A stretch of 64,000 nucleotides of DNA from Gentiana macrophylla (GCA_026214975.1 JAOBSW010000055.1:59804-123803); one strand, 5' to 3'. Positions 23,227 through 35,600 are shown, numbered from the stretch's first letter. Notes: generated by a model from the sequence alone, not told the origin. Numbers and translations: made by a program.

Positions 23227-24480
23227 ATAAAGGAGAGGTGGACCTACGCGTTGGGAATGGAGCAAGTGTTGTTGCATTAGCCGTATGAGTTTATTTTCTT
23301 TCATTGCCTAGTGGGCTAGTACTAGAGCTTAATAACTATTATTTTGTTCCCACTCTTACGAAGAGTATTATTTCCATTTCCGCATTAGATGTTGAAGGAT
23401 TTTATTTTACGTTTGAGAATAAATGTTGTTCTTTTTCACGTGATGGAATGTTTTATGGTACTGGCATACTTAGCAATGGTCTCTACATATTAGATGTGAA
23501 TGTTGACGTACTTAATGTAAACAATAAGAGAGCTAAAACAAGTGACTTGAATGAATCCTACCTATGGCACTGTAGACTTGGCCATATAAATAAGAATCGT
23601 ATTTCCAAACTCCATAAAGATGGATTATTGGATCATTTCGATTAGGAATCGTTTGACACATGTGAAGCTTTTTCACTTGGCAAGATGACAAAGTCACCAT
23701 TCAGTGGCAAATGGATAAGATCCAATGAATTTCTTGAGCTCATACATACTGATGTGTGCGGCCCAATGTCAATTCAAGCCAAATGAGGATACTCTAATTT
23801 TATCACCTTCACTCATGATCATTCTCGCTATGGTAATATATACTTAATGAAGTATAAATCTGAGGCCTTTGAAAAGTTCAAGGAATTCATAAGTGAAGTT
23901 GAGAAACAACTAGGTAAGGAAATTAAAACATTTTGATCCGATCGAGGTGGTGAGTACCTAGATGGAGAGTTTCAAGATTACCTAAAGGAGAATGGGATTC
24001 TACCTGAATGGCCCCCTCCCGGAACACCACAGATGAATGGCGTATCTGAGAGGAGGAACCGCACCTTGTTAAACATGGTGTGATCCATGATGAGCTATGC
24101 AGTTCTTCTATAATCATTTTGGGGGTATGCTCTCGAAACAACATCCTACGTACTTAACCGTGCTCCATCAAAGACGGTTGATTCTACTCCATACGAGGTA
24201 TGGACTAAGAGGAAACCAAATCTGGCATATCTTAAACCTTGGGGTTGTCCGACTTATGTGAAGCGGATGATGCCTGACAAACTAGAAGCCAGACCTGATA
24301 CATTTCTATTCGTGGGCTATCCTAGAGAAACTAGAGGATACCAGTTTTACCACCTTGGAGAAAAAAATGTGTTTGTTTCCAGGACTGGCCACTTCCTAGA
24401 GAAAGAGTTTATTTTGGAAAGAGCCAGTGGGAGTAAAAATTGATCTTGAAGAAATTCAAGAACCACTTATGGACAATAAT
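23227..24480 (+). pseudogene. Protease tail and integrase of the long copia
   Basis: After a frameshift at about 23225 the protease tail is in 23304-23500. The GAG-pre-integrase motif LWHCRLGHINKNRISKLHKDG is at about 23563-23625. The integrase core lies in 23645-24200 but has stops (23643, about 23784, about 23935, about 24080). A piece of it reads PEWPPPGTPQMNGVSERRNR, with the catalytic Glu, at about 24004-24060. The C-terminal part TFLFVGYPRETRGYQFY is at about 24300-24350. The assignment is firm; the copy is dead. Confidence 0.82.
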
Positions 24481-24516
24481 CAGTTGATGGAGGTAGAGTA
24501 GACACAACCTAATGAG

Positions 24517-25663
24517 GTGGCACAAGTCCCTGCTCCGAACACAGTACTACCTCAAAGATCCACCAGGGAACTCCATGAACCCGATAGGTACCCGGGCGTA
24601 TACCTCATGAAAGATGAGGACCCTAAAACTTACGAGGAGTTGCTAATGAGGCCTGACAAAGAGAAATGGCTGGAAGCCATGAATTCTGAGATGGAGTCCA
24701 TGAAAGACAACCAAGTTTGGAACTTAGTTGATCCACCTGAAGGAATAGTTCCTATAGGGTGCAAATGGGTCTTTAAGAGAAAGACCGACGTGGATGGTAA
24801 CGTAGTCACCTACAATGCTAGATTAGTGGCAAAAGGTTATAAGCAAAGACAAGGTAATGACTATGATGAAACCTTTTCACCCGTTGCCATGTTAAAGTCC
24901 ATTAGAATTCAGCTTGCTATTGCAACATACCATGATTACTAAATCGCGGATGGATGTGAAAACGGCTTTCCTTAATGGGAATCTATCGGAGGAGATGTAC
25001 ATGACACAACCTGAGGGTTTCACAACCAATGACTCCAGGATGGTGTGCAAGTTGAAAAGGTCCATTTATGGACTGAAGCAAGCTTCTCGGAGTTGGAATC
25101 TTCGCTTTGATGAGACAATCAAACAGTTTGATTTTATCAAGAATGAAGATGAGCCCTGTGTTTACAAGAAGGTTAGTGGGAGTGCAGTCGTTTTCTTGGT
25201 GCTTTATGTAGACGACATACTGCTGATAGGGAATGATGTACCCATGTTACAGTCGGTTAAGGTTTGGTTATCCAAGAACTTCTCTATGAAGGACTTGGGA
25301 GAAGCAGCTTATATTTTGGGGATTAAGATCTATAGAGATAGGTCTAAAAGGTTGCTTGGTTTGTCATAATCCACCTATATAGACAAGATGCTGAAAAGGT
25401 TCAGCATGGAGCAATCCAAGAGAGGGTTGCTTCTAATGTCACATAGGGTCTACATGTCAAAGAAAATGTGTCCTAAGACAGAGGAGGAAAGGGCACACAT
25501 GTCTAATGTCCCTTATGCTTCGGCTATAGGGTTTATCATGTATGCCATGTTGTGCACAAGACCAGATGTCTCGTACCCTCTTAGTATGACTGGTAGGTAC
25601 CAGGCGAATCCAGGTGATGGTCACTGGGTTGCTGTCAAGAATATCCTCAAGCACATGAAGCGT
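24517..25663 (+). pseudogene. Reverse transcriptase of the long copia (5' of nested element)
   Basis: Copia RT in two frames. 24517-24942 has WLEAMNSEMESMKDNQVW, GCKWVFKRK and LVAKGYKQ. After a frameshift near 24935, 24950-25369 has VKTAFLNGNLSEEMYMTQPEG, SIYGLKQASRSWNLRFD and the catalytic YVDDILL at about 25205-25225. A stop at 25367 precedes a further piece to 25663 with MSNVPYASAIGFIMYAMLCTRPD. The gene is then cut by the nested Athila-like element. Its continuation is at 33206. Confidence 0.88.
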
Positions 25664-25665
25664 AC

Positions 25666-27044
25666 TGATCGCGTGTAAGTCACTAACGTCGATATTACTA
25701 GCAAGAATACTAGGTACATCGTAGTATAGTAAATGCGAGTCAAGGTCAATCCCACAGTGACAATGCAACTGTAACTATAAATGATTCTAAACTAATTAAG
25801 AAGCAACACAGAGGCGGTCATGGACCAACAATAAACATAAAACAAACTTGGTATTTCTCCCCCTCTTCTCACCAATCTACTAACTTGGATTAGTTAATCG
25901 TACATTTACTTCCCCATATAATTTCCTTAAATTAATCGAGCGAGCGTTTGATTTAATCATCAGCTACGGGTGCAACTCCTACTCCTATCTACTCTGACAA
26001 TGGTAGTAGACAATCTATACGTAAGCTACCCTCCTTAATTGGTCCGTAATAGGCCATACGCATAAAGAACTAGAATTGCCGATATCGAGCGCTAACTCAT
26101 ACCGCTAACCCGCCTAGACAGCTGTCGACATTGATCAGCACATTCCTAGGGTCCATTCAAGACTATGTCCAAACTTAGCACACTATTCGTATTTCATGCC
26201 AGTTTATGATTACAATAAGCAGATTGGTTAAATCTAACCTACTGTTAATTAAACATGTCGATCAACGTAGCTGTAGTGAATCCCAGTTTTAGGTTTTCTA
26301 ATTATTGCCACGGTAAACCGGTATAGACCGCCGGTTTACCGGGGTCGGCTTTTGCTATTCCTAGATCTACGTTGCTCACATATGATTAAAATAAGTAAAT
26401 CATGGGGACTTTAAATATGTAGATTAACTAAAACACATAAATACAAACATATCTACCATATTGAAGACAAAAAGGAACGTTCAAAGCTTCATACCTTCAA
26501 CAATGGTGATCTAGCTCGATCTACTCAAGCTAGAGATGGTACAGAAAGGGAGAAAACTAGAAATAACTCCTCAAAAGCTAGGAATAACTTTATTTCATCA
26601 AATTGTATAATGTATAATGAATATAGTTGAGTGCTTATTAGAACTTATGAAGAACTATGTAATAATCTGTAGATGCGGCCTTATATAGATACAATGACCG
26701 ACTTATGACTCCCTAAAACCCTAACCGACCTAGTAGAGGTGGCAGAATCAATTTTGTGTTCCACAAGCCCTCGGTTTACCGGCCCTAGACCGTGCTAAAT
26801 CGGGCTGACTTTTCTCCATTTTCTTCAGCATACTTCTTCGTGGGGCTTCAATCACTTGTCCTAAAACGAGACAAAACAGTACCAAATCTTTAGGAAAATA
26901 ATATAGATGCAGAATTACAATCCTAAAAACACACACATACCATTTAACACATATTCCACACAATAACGAGCCTATCTATCCTCTCTTGAGCAGAATTCGG
27001 GGTGAAAAAATGTATAATTATTGGTACCATTTAGGGCGTTATCA
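25666..27044 (-). repeat. 3' LTR of the non-autonomous gypsy
   Basis: It matches 31756-33205 closely. On the plus strand it begins TGATCGCGTG and ends GGGCGTTATCA. It lacks about 70 bases present near 32950-33020 of the other copy, so at least one indel has occurred since insertion. A minus-strand TATA (TCTATATAAGG) is near 26686-26697. Confidence 0.9.
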
Positions 27045-27059
27045 ACTACCCCCCACTTA
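27045..27059 (-). other. Polypurine tract of the non-autonomous gypsy
   Basis: On the minus strand the purine-rich run TAAGTGGGGGGTAGT lies directly before the 3' LTR (TGATAACGCC). This is the plus-strand priming site. Confidence 0.8.
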
Positions 27060-28254
27060 GCTTTTGATCGTCCCGAGCAAAAAAGGTGAAAAGAAACACG
27101 ACACTCTGATCAATATACAAGTTAATTAAAAACAACTATGCCTCACAAAGTCAAGATCAAGATCATGCCACTCATATCCATCAGTGATGCATTAAACACT
27201 ATTCATGTCATGAGCCAATGTGGGTGTGCACTAACTTTCACAACCGCTTAGTAATGCAGACAATCTCACATTACGTCAACCCGTATTCGAACTAACTAGT
27301 CATGAACATGTTATTTATTAGTTAAATTAGCTGGCAAGGCAGATCGAGAACCGAGTATGTATTACTCTTAGGCTCGCGTTTATCGGTCTATGCAAAAGTC
27401 ATGCGTTTTACGCTCCATCGACATAGATTTTGCCAAAGAGAATATAGATGTACATATTTCAATGCACTTCTCTTTCTTGGCGGATGAAATCTCATTGATT
27501 TATCTATCCTCACGGCCCCACTCATGATAAACTACCGAATCCGAAATTCCTTTGCCTTTATAAGCGTTGGTGAAACATGATTCGTGATGAAGCCAAGGTC
27601 AACTCTAGTCAAAGCAATATGCTATCGACTACACACCAAAGGAAGTGAGTTATACGTGTTTAAATGGTGGCTCATAACAGAATATGCGCTTAATACGCCA
27701 CTACTTCAGAAGTAGGAATGTACTCTTACTTGTGCAAAGTGAAACAAAGATGAAGTCAATTAACTCGAAAAGATCAAAGACATCATATTTTTTTTGAAAT
27801 TCTGTCGAAATGAATCAAAGTCTAAGTGGTGAATCGTGCATCAAAGAGAATCAAGATAATCACGCAATTCATGGAATATAGTGCTAAGAAGCTAAGTGAC
27901 GTTCCGTACCCCCCACTTAAACGAAACATTGTCCCCAATGTGTGACATGAAAAATGAAAAATGAAAAGGAACTTAGCTTGGTTAAGGTGGAACCAAAGAA
28001 GAATCGGATCGTCTTATAGATCATCGGGCTCATGTAAGTAGTCCATGAAGAATCTGCGCTAACTAACTCAAACAAACCAAGAAGAATAGTGATGACATGA
28101 AACAATATCGCGGCGGTAAAAGAAAATTTAAATCACTCCAAAACAAATTTAGCCGTCAAAATCATTATATTAATAATATTCTGCTACATCAACTAGATAG
28201 GAAAGAAAAATAAAAACAAGAAAATGGAAAACAACAACAACGAAAAGATAAAGA
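27060..28254 (-). other. 3' untranslated region of the non-autonomous gypsy
   Basis: No credible ORF. The stretch includes a second TTTAAGTGGGGGGTACGG-like purine run on the minus strand near 27910, about 850 bases before the polypurine tract. The other Athila-like element of the window has the same two-tract layout. Confidence 0.45.
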
Positions 28255-29356
28255 CTAATCCTCATCAGAATAATTTTCCCAGTCATCTCTAGGCTCAAAG
28301 CCGGGAGATGGTCCAGAACTGGAGGCAGCAGTTGTAGAATAAGATGCTCTATAACGAGAGGTAGTCCTAGGTGGTGGGGTCACAGGAGGAACTCCTAGGA
28401 AGTTTATGATCTTGTCCATCTTGTGATGTAGACTTGCAATCTCTCGCGAGTGCTCCTCTAGCAAGGCTCTCTGAGTCCGCGGTGCTCCGAGGACCTGGGT
28501 ATGCTCTCTCTGCTCTTCCAACCCGTATTTGTCCTCTTGAAACTGACTGTGAACTAATCATTGGCTCAGGGTCTTCCCATTCATCACTAACCAGAACCTT
28601 GACCTCGTTCTCCAAAGCGAACATGTCAATCATCGGTCCGTACAGCAACTGCTCGCTCTTAGATGTGGCAGCAAGCTCGTGAATACGGCCATGCATCAGA
28701 AGACCAATGTTGAGTGGAGATCCCTGCTCTAGATAGAACATCAGCTCTACCCTCCTCGGTGTGACAGACACCGTATTCTTGGTCGGCAAAAGTCGAGCAT
28801 AGACAAACCTATTAACCATCTTCCTATCCCAGGATAGCACGTTTTCCAGAAAGATGGTGGGTGCTCCAGCAGGATTGCACTTCCATTGCACCCCGAAGAA
28901 TTCAGCTATCATGTTCATCCTCTCAAGATCTTCAATGTTTCTCAAGGATGTGTACTCATCCGGGCCCACCGGTGGATTTCAAACCCCATTATACTCGTTA
29001 ATCCGCTCGATCAAAAAGTCAACTTTAACACCACGGACCATCGCAAATGTGGCTCCGGGGTTGTGCGAAACATAAGCGTAAAATTCCATTACCACCGTAG
29101 CGTTGAACCATGTAGGTGCCTCGGCCATATCCAGAATGTCTTGTTCTCTCAAGGCTCGTGGCAAGATATCTCCGCAATCGTCCAATTCCACGTCCCGTTC
29201 TCGAGCAACATGTCTTGCGTTCCAATGCCCTCGGAACGACTCATAGATTGCTAATGAATGAAATTGATCAACCTTGTCTATCAAGGGGTTAGCATCTCCA
29301 TATATATTCTGATAACCACTGGGATGAAGAACAGATTGGCTACGCTTTGGACACAT
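28255..29356 (-). pseudogene. Putative plant transposon protein (Transposase_32-like) ORF
   Basis: The minus-strand ORF starts at 29356 and is interrupted by one in-frame TGA at about 28979, after which the same frame stays open to 28367. The last part (28521-28255) is in another frame. The first block has LAIYESFRGHWNARHVARERDVEL and a Trp-Phe-Asn-Ala-x-Val-Val-Met-Glu-Phe-Tyr phrase with VRGVKVDF. The second has SWDRKMVNRFVYARLLPTKN and GSPLNIGLLMHGRIHELAA. I recognise these as the so-called putative plant transposon domain, common in plant genomes and often carried by LTR elements. Its biochemical role is unknown. The C-terminus has a short coiled coil and a Pro/Ser-rich tail. Confidence 0.7.
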
Positions 29357-29379
29357 CCTGAATGATAACAGTACTGATG

Positions 29380-30285
29380 CTGATGCTGATTCTGGAAATA
29401 GTAACTGTGGTAAACCGAGGGTAGGTCAGGGTTTACCGGCCTGATTTTTCTGGATTTCTTTCTGGTACTGAGCTTCTGTCAATGGAAGAAGAAGAACTAC
29501 ACCACCTCACTAGCACAGCAGCACTAGACAGCAACAGGGTGAAGAAAATGGTATGGTTTGTGTTTTGGTTGGTGAAAATGGAAGAAGGTTTTGGTGGAGG
29601 TTTGGTGGTCGGATTTTGGAAGAATGAGAAATGGAAGAATTGAGATGATTTTAAGAAGAATATAGTAGATGGAATGGTGATAATGGTGGTGAATGGATGG
29701 TTTAAATAGGAAAAATGAGTGAAGGTGGAATGATTTAGTGGGATAGTGGGTAGAGAAGTAACTAGGGTGAGGGATTTGAGGGGATGATTGATGGGATTGA
29801 GGTGGAGTTATGGTGGAGTGTTGGAAAGGATGAAAGATTTGAAAAGAGGGGGAAATGGGACAGTTTCTGCTGATTAGTAATGCCTGGTGCAACATGTGTC
29901 CTCCATGTGTCTCTAAAATTCAACTTTTCAATCTGACGTTCAGAAAACTGAAAATTCGGGCTCGGTAAACCGGAGGTAACCTAGGGTTTACCGGGGCTTC
30001 TTTTCCCCAGATTTCTCTGTACTTCTCTTCTGCACTCTTTACTCAACCTCTCTGCTCAATTCTCTCAAATTGACTAGCCTCTTACTTCTTTTGTTGTTAT
30101 CTCTGACTCGATCCTAACCTATTTCACTAGAATCCGCAACGAGTAAAAAAAAACCTTTCCACAACCATCGATTTCAAGCCTAAGGGTGCGGTAGGATGAA
30201 AATAAGCTCGTCCCTTCATCCGGCTACTTCTATTCATTTTTAATCTACCTAAGGGTTTAAGAAAATAGTTCTGAATGATCCACGA
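29380..30285 (-). other. Spacer between the two ORFs of the non-autonomous gypsy
   Basis: No gene is visible. The part at 29525-29890 is strongly purine-rich on the plus strand (runs of GGTGGAATGG type). A pair of GGTAAACCGG/GGTTTACCGG words stands at each end (29400-29440 and 29960-29996). On the minus strand it could hold the leader of the downstream ORF. Confidence 0.4.
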
Positions 30286-31353
30286 TCATTCAGGGGTTGG
30301 AGCTTTAGCTCGCCAAACTTTTGCTCCAGAGGTTTGCACCTTTGTAGAACCTTTTTGAGCTATCTTCCTAGTGCGCCTTTCCCTCTTAGCTTGCGTACTA
30401 GGTCTGCCTATGCGTCGAGATTTAGACTTTAGACCTAAGGACTCCACATTTCCTACTTTAAGCTCAAAGCGTTCACTATGCAACACGGAAGGACTAGCTT
30501 CCATGAGCATCTTATTGTGGTCCTTCTCTTCTCTCTCTCTCAGCATTAGTCTCATAAACAGATGCTCAACGGTTTCTACTACAACCTCTCTATTCTTATG
30601 CCTCTCTATCTCCATAATTTCTACCTTTCCTGAATCATAAGTCATTTTGCAACTTTCTGGCCTATTTTCTAGGGGCTCTAAGATTTTAAAAGATACTACA
30701 TCATTATTCAACCTCTGAGTAATCTCCCCACTATCGAAATCCATGACTGCTCTGCTTGTCGCTAAGGAAGGTCTTCCTAACAAAACTGGGGTAATTGGGT
30801 CCTCTGGTATGTCTATAACCGTGAAATCAATTGGAAAAGTAAACCCACCTGCCTTAATCGTTCACTTCCTAAGCAGACTGGTAGGCATTTCTCTAGTTCT
30901 ATCAACAAAATTCATGGTTCTAGTTTGATTCATAACGACCGGAAGCTTAATATTTTGGCAGAGGGAAAAAGGTAGAATGTTGCAACTCAAGCCAGAGTCG
31001 CAGAGATCTAATCCTACTGATATACCATTAACAGAAATTGGAAGTCAGAACGTGCCAAGGTCTCCTAACTTCACCACGGTGTCTGAGTCTGGGTAATCCT
31101 CAGGCTCAGAGAACATCGTGTCGTGATCCTCTTCAGGATCATCAGAATCATAATCCGAAGACGATATTTCAATTAGCTCGATAGGAAACTCACCTGGACT
31201 ATACGTGCCATACTCATCTAAGTTCTCTTCAGGCTCTTGCTTGATTGCTTCTTTCTCTTTTTCCAACCGCTTCTTAATAGCTTCGTATTGCTCCCTGACG
31301 GTGGATCCAGGGTACATAGAAATCGGTGTGACGTTCAATATTGTCCGAGGCAT
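30286..31353 (-). pseudogene. Gag-linker and retropepsin of the non-autonomous gypsy
   Basis: From 31353 the minus strand encodes a charged linker (YEAIKKRLEKEKEAIKQEP and an acidic SSDYDSDDPEED stretch). A protease then follows, with the active-site phrase LCDSGLSCNILPFSL at about 31008-30960 and the C-terminal LLGRPSLATSRAVMDFDSGE at about 30785-30730. The catalytic Asp-Ser-Gly is present, unlike in the other Athila-like copy of this window, though a stop near 30868 and a frame change near 31045 interrupt it. After the protease comes a basic tail ending at 30286 instead of a reverse transcriptase. Confidence 0.7.
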
Positions 31354-31730
31354 ATTGCTTGACTAGTTTCCTCTTTTTCAACTTTGGTTTGATCGAATCT
31401 CTGATGTGTTATGATCTTCCTATGAAAAAGACAAAATAAAACAAAGAAAAGGTTAGCAACTTCCGCTTCAATTGGGTATGATCCCAACTGTTGTGGACCT
31501 ACAAACTAAAATCAACAGGGAATAACACAGAATAACAGGGGCTATCATAATTCAATTTTTCAGGCCTCGGTAACCCGGGGGTAAACCACGGTAAACCGGC
31601 CCTGAAATTTCTCTTTCTGGCAGTTTAACAAGTGCAGGTTTGATCCACAACGACTCAAAACTCAAAATAAAAAAATTAAATAAACGACTTCTTAATCAGA
31701 ATTAAATGTTTATATTATAATTGGCCATTG

Positions 31731-31748
31731 TCCCCGACGACGGCGCCA
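31731..31748 (-). other. Primer binding site (tRNA-Asp type)
   Basis: The minus strand reads TGGCGCCGTCGTCGGGGA seven bases after the 5' LTR. It matches the tRNA-Asp-complementary primer site usual in Athila/Tat elements and defines the orientation. Confidence 0.85.
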
Positions 31749-31755
31749 AAAATCT

Positions 31756-33205
31756 TGATCGCGTGTAAATCACTAACGCCGATATTACTAGCAAGAATAC
31801 TAGGTACATCATAGTATAGTAAATGCGAGTCAAGGTCGATCCCATAGAGACAATGCAACTGTAACTATAAACGATTCTAACCTAATTAAGAAGCAATATA
31901 GAGGTAGTCATGGACCAACAATAAACATAAAACAAACTTGGTATTTCTCCCCCTCTTCTCACCGATCAACAAACTTGGATTAGTTAATCGTTATGTTTAC
32001 TTCCCCACATAATTTCCTAAAATTAATCGAGCGAGCGTTTGATTTAATCATCAGCTACGGGTGCAACTCATACTCCTCTCTACTCTGACAATGGTAGTAG
32101 ACAATCTATACGCAAGCTACCCTCCTTAATTGGTCCGTAATAGCTCATACGCATAAAGAACTAGAATTTACGATATCGAGCGCTAACTCATACCGCTAAC
32201 CCGCCTAGACAATTTATCGACATTGATCGTTCACTGAGGTCCATTCAAGACTATGTCCAAACTTAGCACTTCACTATTCATATTTCATGCCAGTTTACGA
32301 TTACAATAAGCAGATTGGCCAGATCTAACCTACTGTTAATTAAACCTATCGATCAACGTGGCTATAGTGAATCCCAGTTTTAGGTTTTCTAATTATTGCC
32401 GCGGTAAACCGGTATAGACCGCCGGTTTACCGGGGTCGGCTTTACCTATTCTTGGACCTACATTGCTCACATACGATTAAAATAAGTAAATCATGGGGTC
32501 TTTAAACATGCAGATTAACTAAAACACATAAATACGAACAGATCTACCATATTGAAGACAAAAAGGAATGTTCAAAGCTTCATACCTTCAACAATGGTGA
32601 TCTAGCTCGATCTACTCAACCTAAAGATGGTAGAGAAAGGGAGAAAACTTGAAATAACTCCTCAAAAGCTTGGAATAACTTTATTTCATCAAATTGTATA
32701 ATGCATAATGAATATAGTTGAGTGCTTATTAAAACTTATGAAGAACTATGTAATAATCTTTAGATACGGCCATATATAGATACAATGACCGACTTATGAC
32801 TCTCTAAAACCCTAACCGACCTAGTAGTGGCGGCATAATCAGTTTCGTGTTCCACAAACCCTCGGTTTACCGGCCCTAGACCGCGGTAAACCGGGCCGAC
32901 TTTTCTCCGTTTTCTTCAGCAGACTTCTTCGTGGACTTCAATCACTTGGCCCAATATACTTCTTTTGGTCCAGATCCATTCTCCAATGCTCCAGATTCGG
33001 TACATCCTATTAGACAAGCAAAGCGAGACAAAACAGTACCAAATCTTCAGGAAAATAACATAGATGCAGAATTACGATCCTAGAAACACACACATAGCAT
33101 TTAACACATATTCCACACAATAACGAGCCTATATATCCTCTCTTGATCAGAATATAGGGTGAATAAATGTATAATTATTGGTACCATTTAGGGCGTTAAT
33201 TATCA
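31756..33205 (-). repeat. 5' LTR of the non-autonomous gypsy
   Basis: 1450 bases. On the plus strand it starts TGATCGCGTG and ends TTAATTATCA, followed by the target duplication CGTAC. It differs from the first LTR by substitutions and a few indels. Confidence 0.9.
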
Positions 33206-33733
33206 CGTACTGAGGATATGTTCTTAGTCTTTGGGAACGATGATTTGGTATTACGAGGTTACACAGATGCGATTTTCAAAGCGACGTGGATGACTTTAAG
33301 TCACAACTGGATTTGTTTTCACGCTTAACGGCAGAGCGGTGAGTGGAAGAGTTCCAAGCAAGAGACTACTGCAGATTCTATAATGGAAGCCGAGTACATA
33401 GCAGCCTCGGAGGCGGCAAAGGAAGCAGTTTGGATGAAGAAGTTCATTACTGAACTTGGTGTAGTTCCTTCCATTGAAGGTCCAGTTCCACTGTACTGTG
33501 ACAATAATGGGGCAATTGCTCAGTCAAAGGAACCGAGGTCTCATCATAATTCCAAACATATATTACGGCGCTATCATCTTATTAGAGAGATAGTTGATAG
33601 AGAAGATGTAAGGATAAAGAAAGTTCACATGGATGATAACATAGCTGATCCGTTAACCAAGGCATTGTCACAAGCTAAACATGAGAAACATGTTCACATG
33701 TATGGGCTTAGGCATATGGGTGATTGGCTTTAG
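33206..33733 (+). pseudogene. RNase H and C-terminus of the long copia
   Basis: This is the continuation of the RT gene cut at 25665. It begins with a broken stretch encoding DLVLRGYTDA, then one open frame from 33383: MEAEYIAASEAAKEAVWMKKF with catalytic residues, LYCDNNGAIAQSKEP, HNSKHILRRYHLIREIV and HMDDNIADPLTKALS. The stop is 14 bases before the polypurine tract AAGAGGGAGAT. The final block alone is intact. Confidence 0.9.
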
Positions 33734-33747
33734 GCCAAGAGGGAGAT

Positions 33748-35600
33748 TGTTGAATAGGTGTCCTAAACCCAATCGGGTTGGACCGGATCCGACCGGGTCG
33801 GGTCATTTAAAGTCTATTTAAGTTCATGTAATAACTTTATTATGATTAATAAAAGCACTTTTGTTATTATATACTTTGTTTGTTTATTAGACCAATTTGT
33901 GATATTGTGTATATGATAACGCCCTTAGTATTAAACTGTGATGGAGAAACCATGATAGTGATTATGGTTGATGAGATCTCTAATCGCTTTAACAAGTTTG
34001 ATACTTAAATGTCTTTAGGCTGATGTACTGTTGAATGGGGATTTGACAGTGCGAACAGACTAGCATGTATTATATGTCTTCTATCTTTAAGGGCAGGGAT
34101 ATATCTCCTCTGTAGTGACACTTGGACTATACGTGGACGTGTATTAGAGAATGCATACGTTAGACTGGCCCACTTACACTGTTAAGTGTCACACTATATG
34201 ACAGTTGTGTAATTATCCTTAGGACCGGAGTCTACATGGCATCATGGTGTGGATTGTCATGCTTTGACACTATTGAGGTTTCCCTTAGCCATGGGGCGAT
34301 CATGCGGTAGTGATCGGGTGTGATATTGAAGCATGCGGAGTATACATGTAAGGTCATCTGGGAATCGCGTACCCTAAGAGTAGGAGTGAATATCCGAAAG
34401 GGCCTTCCCATAAGGAATGTCTAGTTCTCGTAAATCTTTGCAAAGTGGGAGTAAATAAGTTATTCCGAGAGTGCTTGATATCCAGATTATGGGATACGAT
34501 CAAGTTACGATCGTATGGATATTTCTACAGCGATAAGATTCTATTTACACGCTAACCGAGCACATGAAAGGTAGTAGCCATTGCGTATTGACTCTTCCGA
34601 TGATTAGGGGTCATGGACGTGTTGCTAGACGCTATCCATGATCGTTAGAGGTGAAGGGCATTTTCATAAATTGCATATTATGTCTACAGCCAACATATTC
34701 GGAAGTCTATCGGGTCACACAATATGAATGTCGAGTCGGATTAAAATGCGGTTATAGTTGATGACCAAATAAGGAAAGTTTATCTCATGACTATAAAGGT
34801 TATAGTGGTAAATTAATATGGTGGTATTTATTTATTATGAATAAATAAAATACAAGATATTAATTATACATAAATTATAATAATTAAAGAATATTCTGGA
34901 AGACAATAAATTGGCAAGAGAGGCGCAAGTCACTAGTGTATAGAATACACTTGGATTGTACAATTTAATTAATAACATTACCATAATTTTAATATTAGAT
35001 ATTAATTGATTTTTGGAAAATATATTTATGGTAATAAGATAAATATATTCAGTATAAGGATATTGACAATAATTAGTTTTTATTTAATATAAGATATTAA
35101 AATAAAAGAGATAAATCAATTAAGGAGATTTTTCTTACTTTATTAGGAGAAGCTTTTTCTCTCTCATCAATCTACTAGAAGCTAATCCCAATCAGTTTGG
35201 GAAGACCTAGGGGCGTACCACACCTCTATAAAAGAGGAGGTTGGCTAGCTCTTTTGTACATCACAATTCCAAAAAAGCTAATTGTTCTTGAGAAAAATAG
35301 AGAGCTTCTTAGAGAGAGTATTGAGGGGGAGAAAAAGGTCGACTTAGCAGTCGAATTTTTCTAATAGCAATCCAGGAGGATTCCGGCAAGGCGTTCGTGT
35401 GGATAACTGAAAGAGGCCGGACGTTTGGACGGCTCAGGCGCATCTACTTCTACCGGACGGTCAAAGCTTCGGTCTTTAAGATCAAGAAAGGTATAATCTG
35501 TGTCCTCCTTGCTATATGTTTACTGTTTAAACGAAGTCGATCCTTGGATCGGATATCAAATTTTAATTTTCCGCTGCGCTACTAATTTGATTTCCTAACA
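33748..35600 (+). repeat. 3' LTR of the long copia
   Basis: 1853 bases, TGTTGAATAGG...TTCCTAACA, followed by the target duplication ATAGC. It contains a TATA box CTCTATAAAAGAGG at about 35224-35237, and it shows the empty site of the LINE that disrupts the other LTR. Short ORFs inside (for example 35397-35585) are chance. Confidence 0.93.

Larger units (their letters stand above)
25666..33205 (-). mobile_element. Non-autonomous Athila-like gypsy element, minus strand
   Basis: A 7.54-kb element has LTRs of 1379 and 1450 bases and a perfect CGTAC target duplication (25661-25665 and 33206-33210). The minus-strand primer site TGGCGCCGTCGTCGGGGA (31748-31731), complementary to tRNA-Asp, and the polypurine tract AAGTGGGGGGTAGT next to the 3' LTR are typical of Athila/Tat gypsy elements. 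Inside, only a gag-linker/protease ORF and a plant-transposon-domain ORF are visible. There is no RT, RNase H or integrase, so it must have relied on enzymes supplied in trans. It sits inside the RT gene of the long copia. Confidence 0.9.
12429..35600 (+). mobile_element. Ty1/copia LTR retrotransposon, complete outline, thrice invaded
   Basis: Two direct LTRs (12429-15939 including a LINE, and 33748-35600) begin TGTTGAATAGGTGTCC and end TTCCTAACA. The 5-bp target duplication ATAGC flanks the element (12424-12428 and 35601-35605). A primer site for initiator tRNA-Met follows the 5' LTR, and a polypurine tract AAGAGGGAGAT (33737-33747) precedes the 3' LTR. The order gag, protease, integrase, RT, RNase H is that of Ty1/copia. 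Net length without the three nested insertions is about 9 kb. The LTRs are unusually long (about 1.8 kb). Coding is broken by stops and frameshifts in addition to the insertions. I do not assign a lineage. Confidence 0.92.

Noticed and set aside
29524..29895. Minus-strand ORF of 123 codons rich in His/Ser/Pro
   Set aside because: It arises from a purine-rich low-complexity stretch between the two ORFs of the non-autonomous gypsy element.
35397..35585. ORF inside the 3' LTR of the long copia
   Set aside because: The corresponding LTR at 12429 is interrupted by a LINE at this point and the solo LTR does not keep the frame; it is chance.
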